DNA from: Acidobacteriota bacterium
Lineage (GTDB): Bacteria; Acidobacteriota; Terriglobia; Terriglobales; Acidobacteriaceae
Assembly (NCBI GenBank): GCA_013289765.1
Contig: JABCZI010000006.1
Location: 235,844 to 299,843, forward strand
Direction of reading: 5' to 3'
DNA length: 64,000 nt
Positions 51,368-59,582 of the stretch are shown here, piece by piece. Numbering within the stretch: the stretch's first letter is position 1; each line of letters starts with the position of its first letter. The notes below the pieces were generated by a model that was not told the origin of the DNA, ran no database searches, and saw only the letters and a program-made list of their open reading frames with translations. Both the position numbers and the translations under genes were made by a program.

Positions 51368-53164
51368 ATGAGCACCATTACTGCACCGACTAAGGACACT
51401 CCCAGCAAAAAGGGGAACCTGGTGGAAATGAACTGGGACCCGATCACTCGCATCGTGGGCAGCCTGGGCATCTTTACCAAGATCGACTTTGAGAACCGCC
51501 ATGTGGTTGAGTGTCACAGCACGTCGTCTATCTTTCGCGGGTACAGCATCTTCATGAAGGGCAAAGACCCGCGCGACGCTCATTTCATTACCAGCCGCAT
51601 TTGCGGCATTTGCGGCGACAACCACGCCACCTGCGCCACCTATGCACAGAATATGGCGTTTGGCGTGAAGCCGCCTCCGATTGCGGAATGGATCGTCAAT
51701 CTCGGCGAAGCTGCCGAGTACATGTTCGATCACAATATCTTCCAGGACAATCTGGTTGGCGTGGACTTCTGCGAGCAGATGGTGAAGGAAACCAACCCCA
51801 AGGTCTGGGCCAAAGCCCAATCCACTGCGGCGCCTCATGCCAGTATCCATGGCTACCGGAACATCTCCGATATCATGACCGCTCTCAATCCGTTTACTGG
51901 CGCGTTCTATCGCGAGGCCCTGGTCATGAGCCGCATGACGCGGGAGATGTTCTGCCTAATGGAAGGGCGTCACGTTCATCCCTCCACTCTTTATCCCGGC
52001 GGGGTCGGGACCGTGCCCACCATCCAGCTCTTCACCGACTATCTGGTCCGCCTGATGAAGTACGTCGAGTTCATGAAGAAAGTCGTTCCTTTGCACGACG
52101 ACCTGTTCGATTTCTTTTATAACGCCCTGCCCGGCTATGAAGAAGTTGGCCGGCGTCGGGTCTTGCTGGCCTGCTGGGGTTCGTTTAACGATCCCGATCA
52201 TTGCGATTACACCTACAAGAACATGACGAACTGGGGCCGCTCGATGTTTGTCACGCCGGGTATCGTGGTCGACGGTAAGCTGGTGACCACGGATCTGGTG
52301 GACATCAACCTGAACATCCGCATTCTGCTGGGTAGTTCCTATTACGACGAGTGGAAGAATTCGCAGGTCTTTGTCCAGACAGATCCACTCGGGAATCCTG
52401 TGGACAAGAATCATCCCTGGAACCAGACCACCATTCCCCGGCCGCAGAAACGTGACTTTGGTGGCAAGTACACGTGGGTGATGTCGCCGCGCTGGCTCGA
52501 CAAGCGCACGGGCGATCATCTGGCGATGGACACCGGAGGCGGTCCAATTGCTCGCCTGTGGGCAACCGCGCTCGCCGGTTTGGTGGATATCGGATATATC
52601 AAGTCCACCGGCCACAGCGTAAAGATGTACCTGCCCAAGACCACCTCGCTGCCTGAGGTCGAGTTCGAGTGGAAGATCCCGAAGTGGAGCAATGCCATCG
52701 AACGCGACCGGGCGCGGACTTACTTCCAGGTCTATGCCGCCTGCGCCGCCCTGCATTTCATGGAAAAGGCGCTGGCGGAGTTGCATGCGGGGCATACGAA
52801 AACGTGGACGGAGTTCAAGGTTCCCGAGGAAGCCATTGGCTGCGGGTTCCACGAGGCGGTTCGCGGCGTGCTTTCGCATCACGTAGTAATCAAAGAAGGC
52901 AAGATCGCCAACTACCATCCCTATCCGCCGACGCCCTGGAATGCCAATCCACGCGACGTTTACGGCACGCCGGGGCCCTACGAAGATGCGGTGCAGAACA
53001 CTCCGATCTTCGAGGAAAACGGTCCCGATAAATTCAAGGGAATTGATATCATGCGCGCGGTACGGAGCTTCGATCCGTGTTTGCCGTGCGGTGTCCACAT
53101 GTACCTGGGAAATGGAAAAGTGTTGGAGACGCATCACTCCCCAATGTTTGGTCTTCAACCATGA
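51368..53164 (+). CDS. hhyL: [NiFe]-hydrogenase large subunit (HhyL, group 1h)
   Basis: A 598-residue catalytic subunit. The N-terminal nickel site is SRICGICGDNHATCATYAQN, the C-terminal one FDPCLPCGVHM; together they supply the four Cys that hold Ni-Fe. DPITRIVGSLGI and the long IFQDNLVGVDFCEQM helix fit the actinobacterial high-affinity group (1h, formerly 5). The 21 residues after PCGVH (MYLGNGKVLETHHSPMFGLQ onward) should be cut off by the maturation protease encoded at 56353. aaaggag precedes the ATG. The enzyme oxidises H2 down to atmospheric levels in relatives; affinity here is inferred from the family. Confidence 0.95.
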   Translation: MSTITAPTKDTPSKKGNLVEMNWDPITRIVGSLGIFTKIDFENRHVVECHSTSSIFRGYSIFMKGKDPRDAHFITSRICGICGDNHATCATYAQNMAFGVKPPPIAEWIVNLGEAAEYMFDHNIFQDNLVGVDFCEQMVKETNPKVWAKAQSTAAPHASIHGYRNISDIMTALNPFTGAFYREALVMSRMTREMFCLMEGRHVHPSTLYPGGVGTVPTIQLFTDYLVRLMKYVEFMKKVVPLHDDLFDFFYNALPGYEEVGRRRVLLACWGSFNDPDHCDYTYKNMTNWGRSMFVTPGIVVDGKLVTTDLVDINLNIRILLGSSYYDEWKNSQVFVQTDPLGNPVDKNHPWNQTTIPRPQKRDFGGKYTWVMSPRWLDKRTGDHLAMDTGGGPIARLWATALAGLVDIGYIKSTGHSVKMYLPKTTSLPEVEFEWKIPKWSNAIERDRARTYFQVYAACAALHFMEKALAELHAGHTKTWTEFKVPEEAIGCGFHEAVRGVLSHHVVIKEGKIANYHPYPPTPWNANPRDVYGTPGPYEDAVQNTPIFEENGPDKFKGIDIMRAVRSFDPCLPCGVHMYLGNGKVLETHHSPMFGLQP

Positions 53165-53292
53165 ACCTGTCCGACGGGTAACGAAGGAGTGAGGGTGATA
53201 GTTGCCAGGAATCGCCAGATACGGTCTCTTAGCGACGCGCTTGGCATCTCAAAACTGCGCTCTCCCTCCTAATTTTGTTTAGCGTCTGACTG

Positions 53293-53910
53293 GTGTTGTT
53301 CGGAAGCGAACGTCTGGACAGAAGAATTGTGGCTGACGGCAGAGATTTTCGGGAAGACATGCAGCGGATCAGTGGGCTCGTTCAGGAAATGGAATCGATC
53401 GCCGACCCCGCGGTTCGCGCGGCCACCAAGGGCCTGGTGCAGTCGCTGATGGACTTGCACGGCGCGGCCCTGGAGAAGGCGCTCGACATCGTATCCGAAG
53501 CCGGCGAACCGGGGTTGAGCATCATTGACCGCCTGGGCCGCGACTCGCTGGTCAGCAGTGTTCTAATTCTTTACGGCATCCACCCCGAAGATCTCGAAAG
53601 CCGCGTGGTGAGAGCAGTGGACCGAGTGCGGCCGCAGTTGCGGAAACAGGGCTGCGAAGTTGAATTGCTCGGCGTGAACGATGGTGCAATCCGCTTACGA
53701 GTGGAGACCGGTTCGCACACCTGCGGCTCAACCGCGAAAACCGTGCAGGCTATTTTGGATGGGGCTGTGTACGACGCCGCCCCGGATTTGACCTCCCTGG
53801 TCATTGAAGGTCTTGAAGAGAAGCCCGCCTCCGGATTTGTGGCTCTGGACAAGTTGGTGGGATGCCGCGCAGGATCGCCGGTAGCTCTGGGACCGCAGGG
53901 TGCGGATTAG
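53293..53910 (+). CDS. NifU-like (NFU domain) protein with reduced cysteine motif
   Basis: A 205-residue protein. The N-terminal half is helical (FREDMQRISGLVQEMESIAD). Residues about 110-175 follow the NFU fold (VRPQLRKQGCEVELLGVNDG, AIRLRVETGSHTCG then AILDGAVYDAAPDLTSLVIE). Canonical NFU proteins bind a 4Fe-4S cluster at CxxC; here only TCGST is seen, with the second Cys replaced, so cluster binding in the normal way is doubtful. Such proteins accompany group 1h hydrogenases in other phyla as I recall. The GTG start is uncertain; a GTG 36 bp further in is possible. It overlaps the next gene if that starts at 53900. Confidence 0.75.
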   Translation: MLFGSERLDRRIVADGRDFREDMQRISGLVQEMESIADPAVRAATKGLVQSLMDLHGAALEKALDIVSEAGEPGLSIIDRLGRDSLVSSVLILYGIHPEDLESRVVRAVDRVRPQLRKQGCEVELLGVNDGAIRLRVETGSHTCGSTAKTVQAILDGAVYDAAPDLTSLVIEGLEEKPASGFVALDKLVGCRAGSPVALGPQGAD

Positions 53911-53923
53911 CAGGTTTGAAATC

Positions 53924-54622
53924 ATGAGTTCGGGACAATTTACAGGAGCGGCCGATGGCTTTGGAGCGCTTCGCCAACTTGCGCGGCGCGAGCGGCCTCT
54001 GGAGCGATGCGAGATGTGCAGCTTAGGACTGCGCCCCGATCATCCCCACCTGATGGAACTGGCTCAGCGAAAGCTGCTCTGTACTTGCGACGCGTGCGCG
54101 ATTCTGTTCAGCGGTCCGGGAGTGAAGTTTAAGCGCGTGCCGCGGCGGGTCCGCTCTTTTCCAGACTTTAATCTTAGCGCCGCCGAGTGGAACGGCTTGA
54201 TGGTCCCCATTAACATGGTCTTTTTTTTCAAGAGCAGCCTTGAGAACCGCGTCATCGCGCTTTATCCGAGTCCCGCAGGTGCGACGGAATCGCTGCTGTT
54301 ACTGGAATCCTGGAACGACATTGTGGCGCGCAACCCAATTCTGGACGAAATGGAATCAGATGTGGAAGGGTTGCTGGTCAACCGGCTGGGCTATTCCCGC
54401 GGGTATTCCGCGGCCGAGTATTACCTGCTACCCATCGACGAGTGTTACAAGCTGGTGGGCTTGATTCGCATGCACTGGAAAGGTCTTTCCGGTGGGGCGG
54501 AAGTCTGGCAGAAACTGGGCGAGTTTTTCACGAGTTTGAAAGCGCGATCAGTCGACGTTCGCGTCGGTGTCCCCGTCGAGGTTAAGGAGGTGTGCGGGGT
54601 GGAAGAGCAATCGCATGCCTGA
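53924..54622 (+). CDS. Hydrogenase-associated protein, DUF5947-like
   Basis: A 232-residue cytoplasmic protein with a likely metal site near the N-terminus: CEMCSLGL and CTCDACAIL, four to five Cys in a 30-residue span, rubredoxin- or zinc-ribbon-like. Then a folded part (WNGLMVPINMVFFFKSSLEN, ALYPSPAGATESLLLLESWN). I associate this family (DUF5947) with actinobacterial-type hydrogenase operons; a role in electron transfer or maturation is inference. ATG 53924 (MSSGQF) is preferred; 53900 would overlap the preceding gene. Confidence 0.72.
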   Translation: MSSGQFTGAADGFGALRQLARRERPLERCEMCSLGLRPDHPHLMELAQRKLLCTCDACAILFSGPGVKFKRVPRRVRSFPDFNLSAAEWNGLMVPINMVFFFKSSLENRVIALYPSPAGATESLLLLESWNDIVARNPILDEMESDVEGLLVNRLGYSRGYSAAEYYLLPIDECYKLVGLIRMHWKGLSGGAEVWQKLGEFFTSLKARSVDVRVGVPVEVKEVCGVEEQSHA

Positions 54623-55271
54623 CCTGAGCTTTCAAGTCGAGGGAGCCGAGGTTGTCGCTAATGGAGCCACGCCTCTGCTGGCCTTCAGGCTCCGCCTGAC
54701 CGACGCTAATCCGGAACAGACCGTTCACACGGTCGCGCTGCGCTGCCAGATCCAGTTCGAAGTAACCCGCCGCAAATACACGCCGGAGGATCAGGAGCGC
54801 TTACTCGATCTGTTTGGCGAGCCCAGCCGCTGGGGCCAAACCCTGCGCAGTCTTTTGTGGACCCACACCAGTCTCGTCGTGCCTTCGTTCAAGGGAAGCA
54901 CTCTGATTGATCTTCCCGTGCACTGCACATTTGATTTCAACGTGGCTGCCACGAAATACTTCGACGGACTGGCGGACGGAGAAGTTCCGATTTGCCTGCA
55001 GTTCAGTGGCACGGTTTTCTACGCGGGTGCGGAAGGCGGATTGCAGGTCGCGCCCATTGCTTGGGACAAGGAAGCCCGCTTCAAGCTCCCGGTAAAAATC
55101 TGGCGCGACATGATGGAATCTTACTATCCCAACTGCGCCTGGCTCTGCCTGCACAAGGATGCCTTTGACCGCCTGTATCAATACAAACTTCGGCACGGCA
55201 TTCCCACCTGGGAAGAGACGCTGGAGAGGATCATTCCGGTTGAAGAGACCGAAGAAGAGGTAATGGGATGA
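54615..55271 (+). CDS. Hydrogenase-associated protein, DUF6084-like
   Basis: A 218-residue protein: MPDLSFQVEGAEVVANGATP, ALRCQIQFEVTRRKYTPEDQ, then WTHTSLVVPSFKGSTLIDLP and VHCTFDFNVAATKYFDGLAD. Predicted mostly beta. It is one of the small unknown families (DUF6084) that travel with group 1h hydrogenases. The ATG at 54615 overlaps the stop of the preceding gene by 8 bp, and its own stop overlaps the next start (ATGA), so it is translationally coupled on both sides. Function unknown. Confidence 0.72.
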   Translation: MPDLSFQVEGAEVVANGATPLLAFRLRLTDANPEQTVHTVALRCQIQFEVTRRKYTPEDQERLLDLFGEPSRWGQTLRSLLWTHTSLVVPSFKGSTLIDLPVHCTFDFNVAATKYFDGLADGEVPICLQFSGTVFYAGAEGGLQVAPIAWDKEARFKLPVKIWRDMMESYYPNCAWLCLHKDAFDRLYQYKLRHGIPTWEETLERIIPVEETEEEVMG

Positions 55272-56356
55272 ATCTCAGGGCGGTAGAGCAGATCGCAAAG
55301 GCAGTCCTGTACGAGGGGTACATGCTCTATCCTTACCGCCCATCGTCGGTAAAGAATCAGCAGCGCTGGAATTTCGGTGTGCTCTGCCCGCGGTCTTACA
55401 GCGAGGCGCAGAACGGCAGCGAGGCCTGGACCATGCAGACCGAATGCCTGGTCGAAGGCAGCTTTCGGACCGGACTTAAAGTTCGAGTTCGATTTCTCCA
55501 ACTGGTAGCACGTTCTGTCGGCGAGCTGAGTACTCCGGTGAATAAATGGCCTCCTGGCGAGACGCCCGAGTTTCGGCTGGTGGACAAACTCGCGGTGAAT
55601 GATCGCGTCTATCAAACCTGGCAGGAAGCGGTGGAGCGCGAAGTCAGCGTGCCATTATGCAACATGGAAGCGCTCGGCCACAGTCCGATCACGCAAGCCT
55701 TCAGTTTTGCTGCGGAGAGGCACTCTGAGTCCTTGCGTGAGTGCGACGGCAAGCCAGGGGGCGAGTCACCAGGAATGATCGTCGGCATTCTTGTTCGTGA
55801 GCGAAGTGCCCTTTTTGGCGAATTGGATGTTGCCGGGGCCCGGCAGGACAATGGTGTCTTCAAAGTAACCGTGCGCATCCGCAACACCACGCCTTTTGAA
55901 ATCTCGAACGAGACCAAGCGCGAAGAAGCCTTATTAAGCTCCTTGGTCTCGGCTCATACCATCCTCGGCGTGCAGGATGGCAGGTTCGTCTCGCTGCTGG
56001 CGCCTCCTGAACAAATGAGCGAACTGGCCGCGAGTTGCAAGAATGTGGGAACGTGGCCCGTCCTCGTCGGTGAAGAAGGAGAATGTGACACCGTACTCTC
56101 GTCGCCGATTATTCTTTATGACTATCCCCAGATCGCACCGGAGAGTGCCGGGGACCTGTTTGACGGAACCGAAATCGACGAGATTCTTTCGCTGCGCATC
56201 ATGACCTTGACCGACGACGAGAAGCGCGAGATGAGCCAGTCGGATGAGCGCGCCCGCCAGATGCTCGAGCGCACCGAGACCATGCCGGTCGAACAGTTCA
56301 TGAAGCTGCACGGAGTGCTGCGTGGACTGCGCCCGCTTAAGGAGGAGACCCAATGA
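55268..56356 (+). CDS. Hydrogenase-operon protein, unknown function
   Basis: A 362-residue protein starting MNLRAVEQIAKAVLYEGYML then YPYRPSSVKNQQRWNFGVLC. No domain is recognised with confidence; the middle is beta-rich (GVFKVTVRIRNTTPFEISNE) and the C-terminal 50 residues are charged and helical (LTDDEKREMSQSDERARQML). It overlaps neighbours by 4 bp on both sides, so its product is probably needed in a fixed ratio with them. I recall similar unnamed proteins beside HhySL in other phyla. Its role in assembly or electron transfer is open. Confidence 0.65.
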   Translation: MNLRAVEQIAKAVLYEGYMLYPYRPSSVKNQQRWNFGVLCPRSYSEAQNGSEAWTMQTECLVEGSFRTGLKVRVRFLQLVARSVGELSTPVNKWPPGETPEFRLVDKLAVNDRVYQTWQEAVEREVSVPLCNMEALGHSPITQAFSFAAERHSESLRECDGKPGGESPGMIVGILVRERSALFGELDVAGARQDNGVFKVTVRIRNTTPFEISNETKREEALLSSLVSAHTILGVQDGRFVSLLAPPEQMSELAASCKNVGTWPVLVGEEGECDTVLSSPIILYDYPQIAPESAGDLFDGTEIDEILSLRIMTLTDDEKREMSQSDERARQMLERTETMPVEQFMKLHGVLRGLRPLKEETQ

Positions 56357-57204
56357 ATGAGTGGGAATGGCAACTCCTCGAAGAAAAGGCACCGGTCGAT
56401 CATCTGGAGATTTCGGGAATCGAGGTGCGGACCGGAAGCCGCGTGCGTCTGCGTCCCCATAAGGGTGGCGATGTGATGGATATCGCCTTAGCGGGCCAGA
56501 TTGCCACCATCGAATGCATCGAGCAGGACTACGAGGGCAAGAGCCACGTCTGCGTAGTTCTGGATGACGATCCAGGCAGGGACATGGGTTTGCTTCGTCA
56601 ACCCGGGCATCGCTTTTTTTTCGATGCGGAAGAAGTTGAACCACTCTCTGAAGAAGAAGCCAGGCAAATCAACTCATCGCAGAAGCCAACCATCTTGATC
56701 GCCGGCATCGGCAACATCTTTCTCGGCGATGACGCGTTCGGCGTCGAAGTTGTCCGACGCCTGGCTGGCCTGCAACTACCGGAAAGCGTGCGCGTGGCCG
56801 ATTTCGGCATTCGCGGTTTCGACCTGGCTTACGCCCTGCAAGACGGTTACGAAACCACCATCCTGGTGGACGCTTGTCCGCACGGCGAAGCTCCCGGCAC
56901 TCTCTACGTCATCGAACCTGATCTGAAAGCCTTATACAATTCGGGGACTCCGCAGGCCGTGGTTGAAGCTCACGCCATGAATCCCATGAACGTGGTGCGC
57001 ATGGCGCGAGCGATGAATATCGAAGTAAAGAACGTGCTGCTGGTCGGCTGCGAGCCGGAAACCCTCGGAGGGGAACAGGGGCAGATGGGACTGAGCGCCG
57101 CGGTCGAGGCTGCTGTCGAGCACGCGGTCAAGCTGGTCGAATCCATCGTCAACAAAATTCTCGACGGGGATCGGCCCGATTCCAATCTTCGTTCGGGGCT
57201 ATAA
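56353..57204 (+). CDS. Hydrogenase maturation protease with N-terminal extra domain
   Basis: A 283-residue protein. The C-terminal part (from about residue 115) is an M52 HyaD/HupD-type endopeptidase: ILIAGIGNIFLGDDAFGVEV with the conserved Glu/Asp region, DFGIRGFDLAYAL, VDACPHGEAPGTLY and HAMNPMNVVRMA. It should cleave the C-terminal tail of HhyL after PCGVH once nickel is in. The first 110 residues form a separate module (WEWQLLEEKAPVDHLEISGI, RVRLRPHKGGDVMDIALAGQ) resembling a small beta barrel. This fused N-domain is absent from the standard 160-170-residue proteases. Confidence 0.88.
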   Translation: MNEWEWQLLEEKAPVDHLEISGIEVRTGSRVRLRPHKGGDVMDIALAGQIATIECIEQDYEGKSHVCVVLDDDPGRDMGLLRQPGHRFFFDAEEVEPLSEEEARQINSSQKPTILIAGIGNIFLGDDAFGVEVVRRLAGLQLPESVRVADFGIRGFDLAYALQDGYETTILVDACPHGEAPGTLYVIEPDLKALYNSGTPQAVVEAHAMNPMNVVRMARAMNIEVKNVLLVGCEPETLGGEQGQMGLSAAVEAAVEHAVKLVESIVNKILDGDRPDSNLRSGL

Positions 57205-57228
57205 ACAGCTTTACAAAAGGAGACTGCC

Positions 57229-57432
57229 GTGGCAATCGAAAATGGTGACGGGGGCTTCAACGACAAGGACACGCTGTTCATGCTGAGTGGAGTGGCTCTG
57301 GTGGTTTTCGGGGCAGGTTTGATTCTCTCCAATCCGATCGCGCGGCGCTATCTCGGCCAGTTCGGGGTCGGAAATCTGGCGCAGGCTGCGTTGCCGGATC
57401 TGGACCGATATTTAAAATTGCGCGCCATGTGA
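57229..57432 (+). CDS. Small one-helix membrane protein (DUF6893-like)
   Basis: A 67-residue protein with one membrane segment (TLFMLSGVALVVFGAGLILS, about residues 15-34) and a short basic-amphipathic tail ending LPDLDRYLKLRAM. The GTG start has a strong AAAAGGAG upstream. In hydrogenase loci of this type such a small protein might anchor the enzyme complex to the membrane, but this is inference from its position and topology. Confidence 0.68.
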   Translation: MAIENGDGGFNDKDTLFMLSGVALVVFGAGLILSNPIARRYLGQFGVGNLAQAALPDLDRYLKLRAM

Positions 57433-57482
57433 CAGCATGAGATGACATGCAGGGCCGCAACTAGGTCAGGGGGAACATCAGT

Positions 57483-58067
57483 TTGTCTACAGCAGGGACG
57501 CCACAGACGACCAAGGTTCGATACTTAATTGAAGCCAAGGGGAGTACATTCACGGTCTGGGCGTTTGCCACGGGTATGCTTTCGGCATTTGGCCATAACC
57601 CGACGATCGCAATTCCGGACCTCCAGGGCGAGATTCAGTTCGCCTCCGATACTCCGGAGGGTTCGTCTCTGCGGATCGTGATCCAGGCGGCCTCGCTGGC
57701 GGTGACCGGCGACATCAGCGCCAAAGACCGCCAGGAAATCGAACGCAGAATGCACGACGAGGTTCTCGAGACTGATGGCTTCCCGGAGATCATTTATGAA
57801 TGCCCTCGACCTTCGTCGATTCAGAAGATGGGCGATGGTCTATATGTGGTCGAGTTGAGGGGAGATTTGGCCTTGCACGGGGTCACGCGCAGTCAGCCGG
57901 TTTCGGCGCGAGTGACGGTGAAAGGTGATGTTGTGCGCTCCGCGGGGGAGTTTTCCCTTCGCCAGAGCGATTACGAAATCAAGCCGGTTTCCGCGGCTGG
58001 GGGCACGGTGAAGCTGAAGGATGAGATCAAACTGTCGTTCGATATTTTCGCGCGCAAGCAGGCGTAA
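57483..58067 (+). CDS. YceI-family protein without signal peptide
   Basis: A 194-residue protein with the YceI lipocalin-like pattern: IEAKGSTFTVWAFATGMLSA then FGHNPTIAIPDLQGEIQF, RQEIERRMHDEVLETDGFPE and a C-terminal IKLSFDIFA. YceI proteins bind polyisoprenoids or ubiquinone-like lipids and are normally exported; here no signal peptide precedes the fold (MSTAGTPQTTKVRYLIEAKG), so it should be cytoplasmic. Within a hydrogen-oxidation operon a quinone-handling role is attractive but unproven. TTG start with gtcagggggaac upstream. Confidence 0.82.
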   Translation: MSTAGTPQTTKVRYLIEAKGSTFTVWAFATGMLSAFGHNPTIAIPDLQGEIQFASDTPEGSSLRIVIQAASLAVTGDISAKDRQEIERRMHDEVLETDGFPEIIYECPRPSSIQKMGDGLYVVELRGDLALHGVTRSQPVSARVTVKGDVVRSAGEFSLRQSDYEIKPVSAAGGTVKLKDEIKLSFDIFARKQA

Positions 58068-58138
58068 GCCGCTCGCGGCAAAGGTTTTCGAAGATGGATC
58101 AGGATGAAGCGAATCATGAGGTTGCGGGAGGATGTCGC

Positions 58139-58417
58139 ATGTGTCTAGCCATACCAGGAAAGATCGTCGAGATCTCTTCCGATAACCAGGATTCCGCGCT
58201 CGTGGATATAGTCGGCGTGCGGCGCAGGATTGATCTGGGCCTGTTGCAGGACGACAAGCCAGCACCGGGCGACTGGGTGCTCATTCACGTGGGCTTTGCT
58301 ATGAGCAAGATTAGCGAGCAGGATGCCGCCGACCAGATGAGCACGCTCAGGACGTTGGGAGAGATCGATGGAGCCATGCAGGAAGTCCAGGGATATGGCT
58401 TGGAGGATGTGAATTGA
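58139..58417 (+). CDS. hypC: Hydrogenase assembly chaperone HypC
   Basis: A 92-residue HypC: MCLAIPGKIVEISSDNQDSA with the essential Cys2, then VDIVGVRRRIDLGLL, GDWVLIHVGFAMSKISEQDA. HypC with HypD carries the Fe(CN)2CO unit to the large-subunit precursor. The ATG at 58139 has gggaggat upstream and puts Cys at position 2 as required; the longer frame from 58094 would hide it. Confidence 0.93.
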   Translation: MCLAIPGKIVEISSDNQDSALVDIVGVRRRIDLGLLQDDKPAPGDWVLIHVGFAMSKISEQDAADQMSTLRTLGEIDGAMQEVQGYGLEDVN

Positions 58418-58454
58418 GGCCCGCTCGCGTCCGGCCCGCAAGGGAGGGATCAGC

Positions 58455-59582
58455 ATGAGATACGTCGATGAGTTTCGGGAACCCGAATTGATTTCGAAGA
58501 CGGCATACGAAATTCGCCGCCTTGCCAGTACAGAACGCCACTACCGCATGATGGAAGTCTGTGGCGGACATACTCACGCCATCTATCGCTTCGGCCTGAA
58601 AGATCTACTTCCGGAAAACATCGAGTTGATCCACGGCCCCGGATGCCCGGTCTGTGTGCTTCCCATGGGAAGAATCGACGATGGTCTTTCCATCGCGCAG
58701 CAGCCAGATGTTATCTTCGCTGCTTTCGGCGACATGATGCGTGTGCCCGGAACTCAGGGGAGCCCGCTTGAGCACAAGGCTCGTGGTATGGACGTTCGGA
58801 TTGTGTATTCGCCTTCCGATGCGCTGAAGCTCGCCCGGCTGAATCCCGACAAGCACGTCATGTTCTTTGCCATCGGGTTTGAAACCACCGCGCCTTCCAC
58901 CGCTCTTACGATGATGCGCGCCAAGGCCGAAGGTGTCCGCAATTTCTCCGTGTTCTGCAACCACGTCACCATCATTCCGGCGATTCGTGCCATCCTCGAC
59001 TCTCCCGACATGCGGCTCGACGCCTTCATTGGTCCCGGCCACGTTTCGACCGTCATCGGTTGCCGTCCTTATGAGTGGATCGCCCGGAACGAACGCAAAC
59101 CGATCGTGGTGTCGGGCTTCGAACCCTTGGATATGCTGCAATCCATTGTCATGCTCCTGCGCCAGTTGAAGGCGGCCGAGGCTAAGGTGGAGAATCAATA
59201 CAAGCGCGTTGTTCCCTGGGAAGGGAACCGAGCCGCGCTTCGCGCCATGGCCGAAGTTTTCCAGTTGCGCCCTTATTTTGAGTGGCGCGGTCTAGGATTC
59301 ATCTCGCAATCGGCACTGCGCATCAACGACAGGTACGCCGAATTGGACGCGGAACAACGCTTCGCGGTTCCCGGCATTCGAGTGACCGATCCGAAAGCGG
59401 CTCAATGCGGAGAGGTGCTGAAGGGCGTGCTGAGGCCGCATCAGTGTAAACTTTTTGGCCGGGAGTGCACGCCGGAGCATCCTGTCGGCGCACTCATGGT
59501 GTCATCGGAAGGATCATGCGCCGCCTATCACAACTACGAGTACCGCAAGGCAGCAATGGTAAGTCTGAGCTCGATCGCCTGA
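58455..59582 (+). CDS. hypD: Hydrogenase Fe-S scaffold HypD
   Basis: A 375-residue HypD. The family motifs are complete: MEVCGGHTHAIYRFG, LIHGPGCPVCVLP, FGDMMRVPG, GFETTAPSTA, FCNHVTIIPAI and a C-terminal cysteine set (QCGEVLKG, HQCKLFGRECTPEHPVGALM, SCAAYH). HypD binds a 4Fe-4S cluster and assembles the iron with CO and cyanide. The last 67 bp overlap hypE, whose strong ribosome site lies within hypD. Confidence 0.94.
   Translation: MRYVDEFREPELISKTAYEIRRLASTERHYRMMEVCGGHTHAIYRFGLKDLLPENIELIHGPGCPVCVLPMGRIDDGLSIAQQPDVIFAAFGDMMRVPGTQGSPLEHKARGMDVRIVYSPSDALKLARLNPDKHVMFFAIGFETTAPSTALTMMRAKAEGVRNFSVFCNHVTIIPAIRAILDSPDMRLDAFIGPGHVSTVIGCRPYEWIARNERKPIVVSGFEPLDMLQSIVMLLRQLKAAEAKVENQYKRVVPWEGNRAALRAMAEVFQLRPYFEWRGLGFISQSALRINDRYAELDAEQRFAVPGIRVTDPKAAQCGEVLKGVLRPHQCKLFGRECTPEHPVGALMVSSEGSCAAYHNYEYRKAAMVSLSSIA

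Noticed and set aside
51956..53158. 400-codon minus-strand open frame
   Set aside because: Antisense to the large subunit; no ribosome site or family features.
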